Positions 36,389 to 45,006 of a stretch of 64,000 nt of DNA are shown piece by piece. The notes beneath the pieces were generated by a model. It was not told where the DNA came from. It saw nothing but the letters and a program-made list of their open reading frames with translations, and ran no database searches. Source of the DNA: Pseudooceanicola sp. (lineage in GTDB: Bacteria > Pseudomonadota > Alphaproteobacteria > Rhodobacterales > Rhodobacteraceae); contig NZ_JARGNH010000003.1 in assembly GCF_029213205.1 (NCBI RefSeq), positions 62,001 through 126,000 on the forward strand. Reading direction: 5' to 3'. Each line of letters starts with the position of its first letter. Position 1 is the first letter of the stretch. The position numbers were made by a program, and so were the translations under genes.

Positions 36389-37201
36389 ATGATCGACATG
36401 AGCCCGACCAATCCCGTTACCCCCTATGTGGGGCTGAAATTCCGCAGCCGAAGCTTGCGCTTTGACCGGGCTGAGGAAGACCGGATGATGATGGTCTGCG
36501 GCTCCAGCGCGGCGTTGTTCCAGGAATGCATCGACCCGGCGGCGTTCATTCCCCATGCGATCCGCGAAAGCGCGATCAACGGCATCACCGAAAATGGCGG
36601 CGTCAACATGCTGCAGTCGATCCGCATGGACAGCCCGCTGCGGCTGGACGAAGAGATCACCGTTTCCGGTGAGATCACCGAGATCGCCGAGGCGCCGCGC
36701 GGTCTGATCACGACCACCGACACCTGGTATCACGGTCAGGACGGGCGGCTGGGGATGTTTCTGCGCCGGGTGGCGCTGAAGACCGATCCGAACAAGATGG
36801 CCGATCCGTCATTGCGCGGCGCGGGTGAGCGACCGGCGCCGGTGGTGGCTGATCCGCTGGCGCTGGAACAGATCGGCAGCATTGATCTGACCCCGGATGA
36901 CGTGAAAACCTATTCGCTGGGCACCGGCAATCTGCTGCATGTCGATCCGGCCTCGGCCAAACGCGCCGGCTATCGTGCGCCGATCGTCGGCGGGTCGCAG
37001 GGGGCACGATATCTGACTGCGGCGCTGTGGCGCGAAGGGGTGCCAAAGACACTCGATATCGACATCTACTTCCGCCGCCCGATTTTCTGGGACGAAAGTT
37101 TTGAGGTGCGCGCCGCCGGGCCGAAGGGCGCGCGCAGCGCCTTCTGCCTCAGCCGGGGACCGAAGGTGTTGACCGAAATTCGGGTGAATGCGCAGAGATG
37201 A
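36389..37201 (+). CDS. MaoC/FAS1-like double-hotdog dehydratase
   Basis: A 270-residue protein with two hotdog halves. The C-terminal half contains LLHVDPASAKRAGYRAPIVGGSQGARYLTAAL, the MaoC-type hydratase pattern in which D and H near the start of the hot-dog helix are catalytic. It should hydrate or dehydrate a CoA-linked intermediate. Start 36389 (MIDMSPTNPVTPY) follows AGAAGGA; the earlier open frame lies in the cyclase gene and is not homologous. It is convergent with the IclR gene 11 bp downstream. Confidence 0.82.
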   Translation: MIDMSPTNPVTPYVGLKFRSRSLRFDRAEEDRMMMVCGSSAALFQECIDPAAFIPHAIRESAINGITENGGVNMLQSIRMDSPLRLDEEITVSGEITEIAEAPRGLITTTDTWYHGQDGRLGMFLRRVALKTDPNKMADPSLRGAGERPAPVVADPLALEQIGSIDLTPDDVKTYSLGTGNLLHVDPASAKRAGYRAPIVGGSQGARYLTAALWREGVPKTLDIDIYFRRPIFWDESFEVRAAGPKGARSAFCLSRGPKVLTEIRVNAQR

Positions 37202-37212
37202 GAGACCAGCGA

Positions 37213-38019
37213 TCAGCCTGCCAGCCGGGACAGCGCGCCGCCGAGCAGCGTCGACACCTCGTTCAACCGGTCACTCATCCGTCCGGTCGGGCCTTCGACC
37301 GACATCACCAGCATGTCGCCCACCGCCGAATGGCGCAATTGCCGGGCCACCGATGCGGTGCCGGGCCCGATGCCGGGGCCGGTATAGCTGCCACGGCGGC
37401 GGCCTTCGCCGAGCCGGGTGGCGTAATCGGCACCGTCGATCAGCGGCGCATTGGCCGGACGGTCGGCATTGATCCGGGCAATCAGCCCGCGCAATTCGCG
37501 GTCATTGGACATCGCCAGCAGCGCCATTCCGGGCGCCGAGCGCGACACGCAATGTTGTTCGCCCGGCATTGGCACCGCCGGGTTGGTGCCGCCATCGGCG
37601 ACATAGATGATCTGAACGCTCAACTCGTTGCGGCGCGTCAGCAACACGGTTTCCCCGACCAGCCCGGCCAGCGAATCCGCCAGGTTGACCAGGGTGCCAC
37701 GGCGCACCAGCGACGGATCCACCCAGGCGCCCAGCAGGCCGGTGCGCCGGGTCAGGCGATAGGCGCGGGTTTCGCGATCATGTTGCAGATAGCCCATCGT
37801 CACCATCGACCGCAGCAGCGCCGAGGTGCTGGAGGCCGGGTAATTCAGCGCCGCCGCGACCTCGGAACCGCTGACATCGCGGCGCACATGGTCGATGAAT
37901 TCGAGTATCTGGATGGTACGAGCGGCAGATTTGACCACTGAATCCGGCAATTCTGTTCGAAACGACGGCGCCTCCACCGGTACACTGTCGGCCAATTCCT
38001 GGATTGTGTTGTAGGTCAC
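37213..38019 (-). CDS. IclR-family transcriptional regulator (GTG start)
   Basis: A 268-residue IclR regulator. The N-terminal winged helix (SAARTIQILEFIDHVRRDVSGSEVAAALNYPASSTSALLRSM) is followed by the effector domain with SRSAPGMALLAMSNDRELRGL. I place the start at the GTG at 38019 because AGGAGG stands exactly 7 nt before it; an ATG at 38079 has no comparable site. It lies between the hotdog gene and the divergent molybdopterin subunit and probably controls this catabolic block. Confidence 0.9.
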   Translation of the reverse strand: MTYNTIQELADSVPVEAPSFRTELPDSVVKSAARTIQILEFIDHVRRDVSGSEVAAALNYPASSTSALLRSMVTMGYLQHDRETRAYRLTRRTGLLGAWVDPSLVRRGTLVNLADSLAGLVGETVLLTRRNELSVQIIYVADGGTNPAVPMPGEQHCVSRSAPGMALLAMSNDRELRGLIARINADRPANAPLIDGADYATRLGEGRRRGSYTGPGIGPGTASVARQLRHSAVGDMLVMSVEGPTGRMSDRLNEVSTLLGGALSRLAG

Positions 38020-38091
38020 GCGCGTTCCTCCTCCGCTGTGGTCCGCGTCTCTCACACTCCCCGACGCGACCCGGGCCAAGTTAAATTACCG

Positions 38092-38130
38092 GCTTGAAGG
38101 CAAGTCAAGCGACTCTTTGCCGTCCGGCAA
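38092..38130. promoter_or_regulatory. Two inverted repeats in the IclR/Mo-hydroxylase divergent gap
   Basis: GCTTGA (38092-38097) and TCAAGC (38105-38110) form one inverted repeat. TTGCCG-TC-CGGCAA (38117-38130) is a perfect 14-bp palindrome. They lie in the 231-bp gap between the IclR gene and the divergent Mo-hydroxylase gene, where IclR operators are usually found. Confidence 0.5.
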
Positions 38131-38250
38131 GTAAGTTGCCCCTAACAGGCGTGATCGGCGGGGTTTCGCCGGGTTTTCACAGTTTGAACTTTCGGCAGGC
38201 CCGGTTAACCTGCGGTAGAACAGAGCGCCGGTGCGGCGGTAGGAGAAAAG

Positions 38251-40551
38251 ATGACCAAAGCGATACGTCAGGGCCGAATCGAAGATCGCAGGCTGATCAC
38301 CGGCAAGGGCCGCTATGCTGACGACATCACCGAAACCGCCGCCCTGACGGTGGTGTTCATGCGCGCGCCGATGGCCTCGGCCCGGGTCCTTTCGCTTGAC
38401 ACCAGCACCGCGAAAGGGATGCCGGGGGTGGTGGCGGTGTTGACCGCACAGGATCTGGCCGATGACGGTATCGGGCCGGTGCAGACGCCGATGAAACTGG
38501 CCGGGCCGGATGAACGGGTCTGGGAGGCGACACCGCGACCGCTGCTGGTCAGCGACAGGGTGCGCCATGTCGGCGAACCGATGGCGATGGTGATCGCCGA
38601 AACCCGCGCCCAGGCAATGGATGCCGCCGAAGCCATCGAGGCCGAGATGGACGAGCTGGCGGCGGTAATCGATGTCGCCGAGGCGACGGCCAACGGCGCG
38701 CCGTTGGTGCACGAAGACCGCCCTGGCAACCTGGGTGCCGAATGGGAGCGCGGCGATTGGGCGGCGGTGCGTGCCGCCATCGACGCCGCACCGCACAGAG
38801 TGCTGGCGCAGGTGCCGGTCAGCCGGGTGACCGCGATGACGATGGAGCCGCGCACCGCCCTGGCCCGGCCTGAGGGCGCAGGCAAGTTCGCGCTCTTTGC
38901 CAGCCATCAGAACCCGGTGGCGATGCGCGCCGCGCTGGCGCAATTCCTGAATATGGAGCCCGAGGCGATCCGCTGTGTGGCGGGCGATGTCGGCGGCGCT
39001 TTCGGGATGAAATCCGGGCCGCTGCGCGAGGAAACCCTGGTGTTCTGGGCGGCGCGATATCTGAACCGGGCGCTGCGCTGGCGCGCCGATCGCAGCGAGG
39101 GCTTTCTGACCGACGAGGCCGGCCGGGATATGGCGATCGAGGTCGAACTCGGGTTGGACAATGATGGCACCATCCTGGCGCAAGCGGTGACCGCGCGGCT
39201 GAATATCGGCGCCTATGCCACCGCAAGGTCGCTGCCGCCGGTGCTGAATTTCGGTGGCGTCGCCGGGGTCTATCGGACGCCGCTGATCGCCGGACGAATG
39301 CGCGCCTATCTGACCCATACGGTGCCGGTCGCCCCCTATCGCGGCGCCGGGCGACCCGAGGCAACCTATGCGATTGAAATGGCTCTGGATATCGCGGCCC
39401 GCCAGATCGGCATGGACCGCATCGAACTGCGGCGGCGCAACCTGATCCAGCCGGCCGAAATGCCATGGAAATCGAAATTCATCTTTGACTATGACAGCGG
39501 CGATTTTCCGCGGCTGCTGGACCATGGGCTGAAGCTGGCCGATGCGGCAGGCTATCCGGCGCGCAAGGCCGCGTCGGAGGCGGCAGGCAAGCTGCGCGGC
39601 TTTGGTCTGGCGATGTGTATCGAAACCGCGGGCGGGCTCTGGGGATCGCCGGGACGCGATTTCGCCGATGTGTCAATCAATGCCGATGGCTCGGTCACCC
39701 TGGGTGGCGGCGGGTTCTCGGCTGGGCAGGGGCTGGAAACGACGTTGTCGGATATCGCCGCCGAGGGGCTGGATCTGCCGGTCGACCAGGTCGCTTACTA
39801 CCAGGGCGATACCGACCGGATGCAACGTGGCGGCGGCATGGGCGGGTCCGGCGGCACGATCAAGGTCGGCTCGGCGGTGCGCGACGCGGTGGAAAAGGTG
39901 CTGGCCCAGGCCAAGGACCTCGCCTCCGACTCGCTGGAGGCCGATGCCGCCGATATCGAATACGAGGCCGGGGTGTTTCGCATCGCCGGGACCGACCGCG
40001 AGCTGGCGCTGGCTGAAATCGCCCGCACCGCCATCGACCGGGGCACGCCGCTGCTCGGCAAAGGTGAATTCGTCACCGACGGGCCGACCTTTCCCAATGG
40101 CTGCCACATCTGCGAGGTCGAGCTGGACCCGGAGACCGGGCAGGTGCGGATCGACAGCTACACCGGGGTCGAGGATATCGGCCGGGTGATGCAGCCGCAG
40201 ATCGCCTCAGGTCAGATCCAGGGCGGTGTGGCCCAGGCGCTGGGCCAGATCTTCATGGAAGAGATGCGCTATGCCCCGGGCGACGGTCAGCTGCTGACCG
40301 GATCGTTGATGGATTACGCACTGCCCCGTGCCGGTGATCTGCCGGCGCTGGTCACCGGGTTTTCCAACGTGCCGACCACCAAGAACCCCTTGGGGGTGAA
40401 AGGCGTGGGCGAGGCCGGATCGGTTGGCGGGCTGGCCGCCGGGATGAGCGCGGTCTGCGACGCGCTGGCGCAGGCCGGGGTGGACAGCTTTGACATGCCG
40501 GCGTCGCCGGGGCGGGTCTGGTCGGCGCTGCAGATGGTGTCCGAGGGGTAA
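38251..40551 (+). CDS. Xanthine-dehydrogenase-family molybdopterin-binding subunit
   Basis: A 766-residue large subunit of a molybdenum hydroxylase (CO dehydrogenase/aldehyde oxidoreductase type). The N-terminal a/b hammerhead domain (about 10-120) starts RLITGKGRYADDI. Molybdopterin-binding stretches include GDVGGAFGMKSGPLREE, APYRGAGRPEATYAIE and GGGFSAGQGLETTLSDIA. The catalytic Glu is E721 in KGVGEAGSVGG. The FAD and 2Fe-2S subunits that normally sit beside it are absent: both flanking genes are on the other strand. GGTAGGAG precedes the start. Confidence 0.92.
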   Translation: MTKAIRQGRIEDRRLITGKGRYADDITETAALTVVFMRAPMASARVLSLDTSTAKGMPGVVAVLTAQDLADDGIGPVQTPMKLAGPDERVWEATPRPLLVSDRVRHVGEPMAMVIAETRAQAMDAAEAIEAEMDELAAVIDVAEATANGAPLVHEDRPGNLGAEWERGDWAAVRAAIDAAPHRVLAQVPVSRVTAMTMEPRTALARPEGAGKFALFASHQNPVAMRAALAQFLNMEPEAIRCVAGDVGGAFGMKSGPLREETLVFWAARYLNRALRWRADRSEGFLTDEAGRDMAIEVELGLDNDGTILAQAVTARLNIGAYATARSLPPVLNFGGVAGVYRTPLIAGRMRAYLTHTVPVAPYRGAGRPEATYAIEMALDIAARQIGMDRIELRRRNLIQPAEMPWKSKFIFDYDSGDFPRLLDHGLKLADAAGYPARKAASEAAGKLRGFGLAMCIETAGGLWGSPGRDFADVSINADGSVTLGGGGFSAGQGLETTLSDIAAEGLDLPVDQVAYYQGDTDRMQRGGGMGGSGGTIKVGSAVRDAVEKVLAQAKDLASDSLEADAADIEYEAGVFRIAGTDRELALAEIARTAIDRGTPLLGKGEFVTDGPTFPNGCHICEVELDPETGQVRIDSYTGVEDIGRVMQPQIASGQIQGGVAQALGQIFMEEMRYAPGDGQLLTGSLMDYALPRAGDLPALVTGFSNVPTTKNPLGVKGVGEAGSVGGLAAGMSAVCDALAQAGVDSFDMPASPGRVWSALQMVSEG

Positions 40552-40570
40552 GCTCAATGGCACGCGGGCA

Positions 40571-40627
40571 GGGGGCGCTGCCCCCGCGCCTGCGGCGCCC
40601 CCCCGGAATATTTCTGGCAAGATGAAG
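40571..40627. repeat. Rhodobacteraceae-type intergenic element, copy 2 (inverted, complete)
   Basis: Read on minus this is the same layout as 17224-17286: CTTCATCTTGCCAGAAATAT, TCCGGGGG, a variable GC stem, and GGGGGC-AGC-GCCCCC (40571-40585 on plus as GGGGGCGCTGCCCCC). It fills the gap between the Mo-hydroxylase subunit and the GST gene, where it could terminate transcripts from both sides. Confidence 0.6.
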
Positions 40628-40647
40628 CGGGAGCGCGGCCAGAGACC

Positions 40648-41517
40648 TCAGCCGAGCAGCGCCATGAAGGCCGGCCAGGCGGCGGGGTCATTCACCGTTT
40701 TGTCGCGGCAGGTCGGATTGCAAAAGCCGAAGACCCGCCCGTCCAGTTCCAGGAAATCCGTCACCGGCTTGCCGGAATAAGGGCAGGCGGCGTTCTCTGA
40801 GGGGCCGTGCGGCAGCGCGCGCGCCGCCAGCGGCGCAGGACCGGGCCAGTCGCCACGCGGCAGATCGAGGCGATAGGGTTCTGGCGCATAGCTGACGGTC
40901 AGGCCGAGGGCGCGCCAGCGCCGAAACGCCGGATCGGCAAGGGCGGTGGCGACATAGGCGCCCGCCGCGGCGCTGACCGGCAGATCGAAGCCCGCGATTC
41001 GCGCAGCGACCGGGGCAAAGAACACATCCGCCAGCGAATAGCGGCCAAAGAGCCAGCGACCACCGGTGCCGTGGCGCTGCCGGGCCAGGGCCCAGAGATC
41101 TTCGATCCGGGCCAGATCGGCGCGCACCGCGTCAGAGGCCGCAAAGCCCTGATACTGTCCAAGCAATTGCATCGGACAGGCGTCGCGCAGGGCGGTGAAG
41201 CCGGAATGCATCTCGGCCACCAGCCAGCGGGCCAGCGCCCGCGCCGCCGGGTCGGCGGGCCAGAGCCCGAGTTCGGGGTGGCGTTCACCCAGGGTTTCGG
41301 CCATCGCCAATGTGTCGCCGACTATGGTGCCATCCGGGCAGCGCAGAACCGGCACCAGCCGGGCCGGGGCAAGGGGCGTCAGATCCGCGGCCATAGTGCC
41401 GGAATAGAGACCGATCATATGGCTGCGATGCGGCAGGCCGAAATTTTCGAGCATCAGCCAGCCACGCAGCGACCAGCTTGAAAACGTGCGGTCGCCGATG
41501 AAAAGATCATAGGTCAT
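40648..41517 (-). CDS. Glutathione S-transferase with Cys-bearing C-terminal extension
   Basis: A 289-residue GST. The N-terminal thioredoxin-like domain begins MTYDLFIGDRTFSSWSLRGWLML, close to the zeta/maleylacetoacetate-isomerase-like group; the helical domain spans about 90-210. The last 45 residues carry CPYSGKPVTDFLELDGRVFGFCNPTC, three Cys in C-x21-C-x3-C spacing that could bind a metal, like YHS/TRASH-type modules. Start 41517 is the family N-terminus. Substrate unknown. Confidence 0.87.
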   Translation of the reverse strand: MTYDLFIGDRTFSSWSLRGWLMLENFGLPHRSHMIGLYSGTMAADLTPLAPARLVPVLRCPDGTIVGDTLAMAETLGERHPELGLWPADPAARALARWLVAEMHSGFTALRDACPMQLLGQYQGFAASDAVRADLARIEDLWALARQRHGTGGRWLFGRYSLADVFFAPVAARIAGFDLPVSAAAGAYVATALADPAFRRWRALGLTVSYAPEPYRLDLPRGDWPGPAPLAARALPHGPSENAACPYSGKPVTDFLELDGRVFGFCNPTCRDKTVNDPAAWPAFMALLG

Positions 41518-41609
41518 GGCGGCCCTTTCTGGATTGCACGCGGCGGAACCGGGCACAGCTTAACCGGCGGCGCGGAGCCGGAGAAAGCGACTTTTCCTGG
41601 CGGTGCCCA

Positions 41610-42185
41610 TCACGGAAGGTGATTGATCGCCCCGAGTTGCCATTCCGCGCTGGTCCAGCGCAATTCGGTCACTGAGAAATTGGCGATCTTATGCGCCAGA
41701 ACCTGACGCACCGGCTGGCCGGTCTGCGCCGCGACCCGGGCCAGGATCACCCCGAAATGTGCCACCGCGACGATGTCGCGCCCCGGATGTGCCTGCATCA
41801 GCCGCTCGACCGCCCGCCCGCTGCGCGTGGTCATCTCGGCCCAGCTTTCGCCGCCGGGTGCCGCATGCGCGCCGGGATCGGTCCAAAAGACGCGGCTGAG
41901 CTCGGGATGGGTTGCCGTGATGTCGGCGGAGCTCTTCAGTTCCCATTCGCCGAAATTCATCTCGCGCAGATCAGGATCATGCGGCAGGCGCTGGCGCCCG
42001 GCGGCGATCGCATCGGCGGTCGCAATCGAGCGGGTCAGATCGGAGGAGATCAGCAGCGCGTCATCGGGCAGATACTCCGACAGCCGGGCGATCTGGGCGC
42101 TGTCGCTGAGGTCGGCGGGCAGATCCGACCAGCCCACCATGCCCTTGGCATGGGTCGGCCCGTGACGGACCCAGAAAAACCGCAT
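41610..42185 (-). CDS. Histidine phosphatase, probable alpha-ribazole phosphatase (CobC-like)
   Basis: A 191-residue phosphoglycerate-mutase-fold phosphatase. The phospho-accepting His is in FFWVRHGPTHAKG, the second Arg/His region in SSDLTRSIATADAI, and the C-terminal His in IVAVAHFGVI. It overlaps the cobU/cobP stop in a TGATG junction, which makes a role in cobalamin lower-ligand assembly (removing phosphate from alpha-ribazole-5'-phosphate or cobalamin phosphate) the best inference. General small-molecule phosphatase activity is the alternative. Confidence 0.85.
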   Translation of the reverse strand: MRFFWVRHGPTHAKGMVGWSDLPADLSDSAQIARLSEYLPDDALLISSDLTRSIATADAIAAGRQRLPHDPDLREMNFGEWELKSSADITATHPELSRVFWTDPGAHAAPGGESWAEMTTRSGRAVERLMQAHPGRDIVAVAHFGVILARVAAQTGQPVRQVLAHKIANFSVTELRWTSAEWQLGAINHLP

Positions 42186-42703
42186 CAGAGGCTTCCTTTC
42201 AACGCGATTGGCAGGCCGGCGACGACCTGCACCACCTTTGTGGCCGCTGCTGCCAACCGGATGTTCAACCGGCCCTGTGCCTCGCGGAATTGGCGCGCCA
42301 TCTGGTTGTCGGGGACGATGCCCTGGCCGACCTCGTTGCTGACGATGCAGAGCGCGGCGCGACAGGTGCTGGCGGCGCTGATCAGCTGATCGGTCGCGGC
42401 CGCAAGATCGCGCTCGGCCAGCATCTGATTGCTGAGCCACATGGTGGCGCAATCGACCAGCACCGCCTGTCCGGCGTGCAGTTCGGCCAGGGCATCCGCC
42501 AGATCCAGCGGGATTTCGCGGGTGGTCCAGCCACGGCCGCGCCGGGCCAGATGCATGGCGATCTTGGCTTTCATTTCGGCGTCAAAGGCCTGAGATGTGG
42601 CGAGGTAAAGCATTGGCAAGCCTTGGTTTTCAATGAAACCTTCGGCCCAGGCGGATTTTCCGGAGGCGGCGCCGCCAAGGACCAGAGTGAGATTGTTCTG
42701 CAT
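42185..42703 (-). CDS. cobU: Bifunctional adenosylcobinamide kinase/guanylyltransferase (CobU/CobP)
   Basis: Phosphorylates adenosylcobinamide and transfers GMP to it, in cobalamin assembly and salvage. The 172-residue protein has the P-loop LVLGGAASGKSAWAEGF at about residues 7-23, LYLATSQAFDAEMKAKIAMH, and IVSNEVGQGIVPDNQMARQFRE, all family hallmarks. It is cytoplasmic and coupled to the CobC-like phosphatase gene. Alphaproteobacteria usually call it CobP. No other cob genes lie in the window. Confidence 0.95.
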   Translation of the reverse strand: MQNNLTLVLGGAASGKSAWAEGFIENQGLPMLYLATSQAFDAEMKAKIAMHLARRGRGWTTREIPLDLADALAELHAGQAVLVDCATMWLSNQMLAERDLAAATDQLISAASTCRAALCIVSNEVGQGIVPDNQMARQFREAQGRLNIRLAAAATKVVQVVAGLPIALKGSL

Positions 42704-42719
42704 CTTTGACACCACGTTG

Positions 42720-42747
42720 TGAACCGGAACCGCGATTAAAGCGTATA
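42720..42747 (+). promoter_or_regulatory. Possible ECF sigma-type promoter of rpoH2
   Basis: TGAACC (42720-42725) and CGTATA (42742-42747) are 16 nt apart, resembling the TGATCC/CGTA pattern of ECF11 (RpoE-ChrR) promoters. In Rhodobacter sphaeroides rpoHII is an RpoE target, so the position is meaningful. One -35 mismatch keeps this tentative. Confidence 0.35.
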
Positions 42748-42843
42748 CCCTGTACGAGTGATTGAACACCAGATGCGGCCAAGGCGCGACGTCAAGCACG
42801 GCGCTGCGCCGCGCGCCGATGGAGCCAAGAACAGGGGGGTGCA

Positions 42844-43722
42844 ATGCCGCTGCATAGCCAGACCGACAGGACACTGTCACGCCGGGCCATGAAGGCCGAG
42901 ATGCTGGATGCCGAAACCGAACGGGCGCTCGCCTGTGCCTGGCGCGACCAGCGCGACGAGGCGGCGATGCACCGGCTGGTCATCGCCTATATGCGGCTGG
43001 CGATTTCGATGGCGTCGAAATACCGCCGCTACGGCGCGCCGATGAATGATCTGATCCAGGAGGCCGGGCTGGGGCTGATGAAAGCCGCCGACAAATTTGA
43101 CCCGGATCGCGGGGTGCGGTTTTCGACCTATGCGATCTGGTGGATCAAGGCCTCGATCCAGGATCATGTGATGCGCAATTGGTCGATGGTGCGCACCGGG
43201 ACCACCTCGTCGCAGAAGTCGCTGTTTTTCAATATGCGGCGGGTTCAGGCGCAGCTTGAGCGGCAGGCACAGGCGCGCGGCGAGTCGCTGGACGGGCATC
43301 AGCTGCGCCAGTTGATCGCCACCGAGGTCGGGGTGCCGTTGCGCGATGTCGAAATGATGCAAGGCCGGTTGGCGGGGGCCGATTATTCGCTGAACGCGAC
43401 GCAATCGGCTGAGGATGAGGGGCGCGAATGGATCGAGGTGCTGGAAGATGACAGCGCCCAGGCCCAGGAAATTGTCAGCGCCGATCACGACCGCGCGGCG
43501 CTGCGTGACTGGCTGGTCACGGCGATGGCCGGGTTGAGCGCGCGTGAACGGCTGATCGTGCGCGAGCGCAAGCTGCGGGCGGAGCCGCGCACCCTGGAGT
43601 CGCTGGGGCAAGAGTTGAGCCTGTCCAAGGAGCGCGTGCGTCAACTGGAGGCGGCGGCGTTCAAGAAGCTGCGCGGCCAGCTTGAAGCGCGCGGCGGCGA
43701 GGCACGGGCATTGCTGCACTGA
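42844..43722 (+). CDS. rpoH2: RNA polymerase sigma-32-family factor, RpoH2-like
   Basis: Alternative sigma factor of the heat-shock/photo-oxidative stress type. The 292-residue protein has region 2 with YGAPMNDLIQEAGLGLMKAADKFDP (core binding) and RFSTYAIWWIKASIQDHVMRNWS (-10 recognition), and region 4 with GQELSLSKERVRQLEAAAFKKL. The RpoH-box area reads SSQKSLFFNMRR. The divergent N-terminus and the moderately altered box fit the RpoHII paralogue of Rhodobacteraceae rather than the main RpoH. AGGGGGG lies before the ATG at 42844. Confidence 0.88.
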   Translation: MPLHSQTDRTLSRRAMKAEMLDAETERALACAWRDQRDEAAMHRLVIAYMRLAISMASKYRRYGAPMNDLIQEAGLGLMKAADKFDPDRGVRFSTYAIWWIKASIQDHVMRNWSMVRTGTTSSQKSLFFNMRRVQAQLERQAQARGESLDGHQLRQLIATEVGVPLRDVEMMQGRLAGADYSLNATQSAEDEGREWIEVLEDDSAQAQEIVSADHDRAALRDWLVTAMAGLSARERLIVRERKLRAEPRTLESLGQELSLSKERVRQLEAAAFKKLRGQLEARGGEARALLH

Positions 43723-43804
43723 ACCGCGCTCTGACCATCGGCGCGCTTGCCCCCCCGGCGGCGCTCGCCTAGTGTCACCGGGCAAAGCGACCGGAGACCA
43801 CAAG

Positions 43805-45004
43805 ATGCTGGCGAACAAGCGGATATTGCTGATCATCAGCGGCGGGATTGCGGCGTTCAAATGCCCCGACCTGATCCGCCGTCTGCGCGAACGCGGCGCC
43901 TTGGTGACGCCGGTCTTGACCCGCGCCGCCGAGGAATTTGTCACCCCGCTGACGATTTCTGCGGTTGCCGGTGAAAAGGTGCATGGGGCGCTGTTCGATC
44001 TGACCGCCGAGGCCGAGATGGGCCATATCCAATTGTCACGCTCGGCCGATTTGTTGCTGGTGGTGCCGGCAACCGCAGATCTGATGGCCAAGATGGCACA
44101 GGGGCGGGCGGATGACCTGGCCTCGACCCTGCTGCTGGCCACTGACACCCCGGTGATGATCGCCCCGGCGATGAATGTGCGGATGTGGCTGCATCCGGCA
44201 ACCCAGCGCAATATCGCGACGCTGAAGGCGGACGGGATTGATATGATCGGCCCGGATGAGGGCGACATGGCCTGTGGCGAATTCGGCCCCGGTCGGATGG
44301 TCGAGCCTTTGGATATCGTCGCGGCGGTCGAGGCGCATTTTCGCGGTGGGCCGTTGAAAGGCCGCCGGGTGCTGGTCACCTCTGGTCCGACCCATGAGCC
44401 GATTGATCCGGTGCGCTATATCGCCAATCGCTCGTCCGGGGCGCAGGGCACGGCGATTGCGCGCGCTCTGGTGGCGCTCGGCGCCGAGGTGGTGTTTATC
44501 ACTGGTCCCGCCGATGTGGCGCCGCCCGCGGGCGTGCAGGTGGTGCGGGTTGAAACCGCCATCCAGATGCTTGAGGCGGTGCAGGCGGCGCTGCCGGCCG
44601 ATGCCGCGATCTTTGCCGCCGCCGTCGCCGATTGGCGGGTTGCCAGCGCCTCGGGGTCGAAGATCAAGAAAGATGGCGGCAAGCTGCCGGTTCTGGAATT
44701 TGCCGAAAACCCTGACATTCTGGCCCAGGTCAGCCAGATGCCGGACGGGCGGCCGGGGCTGGTGATCGGCTTTGCCGCTGAAACCGACGATGTGCTGGCC
44801 CATGCCACCGCCAAGAGGGCGCGCAAGGGTTGCGACTGGATCATCGCCAATGACGTGAGCCCGACAACCGGAATCATGGGCGGCGCCGAGAACGCGGTGA
44901 CCTTGATCACCGCTGGCGGCGCCGAGGATTGGCCGCGCATGGGCAAGGATCAGGTCGCTGCCCGGCTGGCGGCGCGGGTGGCCGAGGCATTGACCGAGAT
45001 TTAA
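43805..45004 (+). CDS. coaBC: Phosphopantothenoylcysteine decarboxylase/phosphopantothenate-cysteine ligase
   Basis: Bifunctional coenzyme A biosynthesis enzyme. In 399 residues, the N-terminal flavin decarboxylase (CoaC, about 1-185) shows LIISGGIAAFKCPDLIRRLRE, VVPATADLMAKMAQG, APAMNVRMW and the active-site Cys in MACGEFGPGRM. The C-terminal ligase (CoaB) has LVTSGPTHEPIDPVRYIANR and the KIKK motif. Start 43805 follows CGGAGA and matches the family. The next gene is dut, the common coaBC-dut arrangement. Confidence 0.97.
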   Translation: MLANKRILLIISGGIAAFKCPDLIRRLRERGALVTPVLTRAAEEFVTPLTISAVAGEKVHGALFDLTAEAEMGHIQLSRSADLLLVVPATADLMAKMAQGRADDLASTLLLATDTPVMIAPAMNVRMWLHPATQRNIATLKADGIDMIGPDEGDMACGEFGPGRMVEPLDIVAAVEAHFRGGPLKGRRVLVTSGPTHEPIDPVRYIANRSSGAQGTAIARALVALGAEVVFITGPADVAPPAGVQVVRVETAIQMLEAVQAALPADAAIFAAAVADWRVASASGSKIKKDGGKLPVLEFAENPDILAQVSQMPDGRPGLVIGFAAETDDVLAHATAKRARKGCDWIIANDVSPTTGIMGGAENAVTLITAGGAEDWPRMGKDQVAARLAARVAEALTEI

Positions 45005-45006
45005 GG

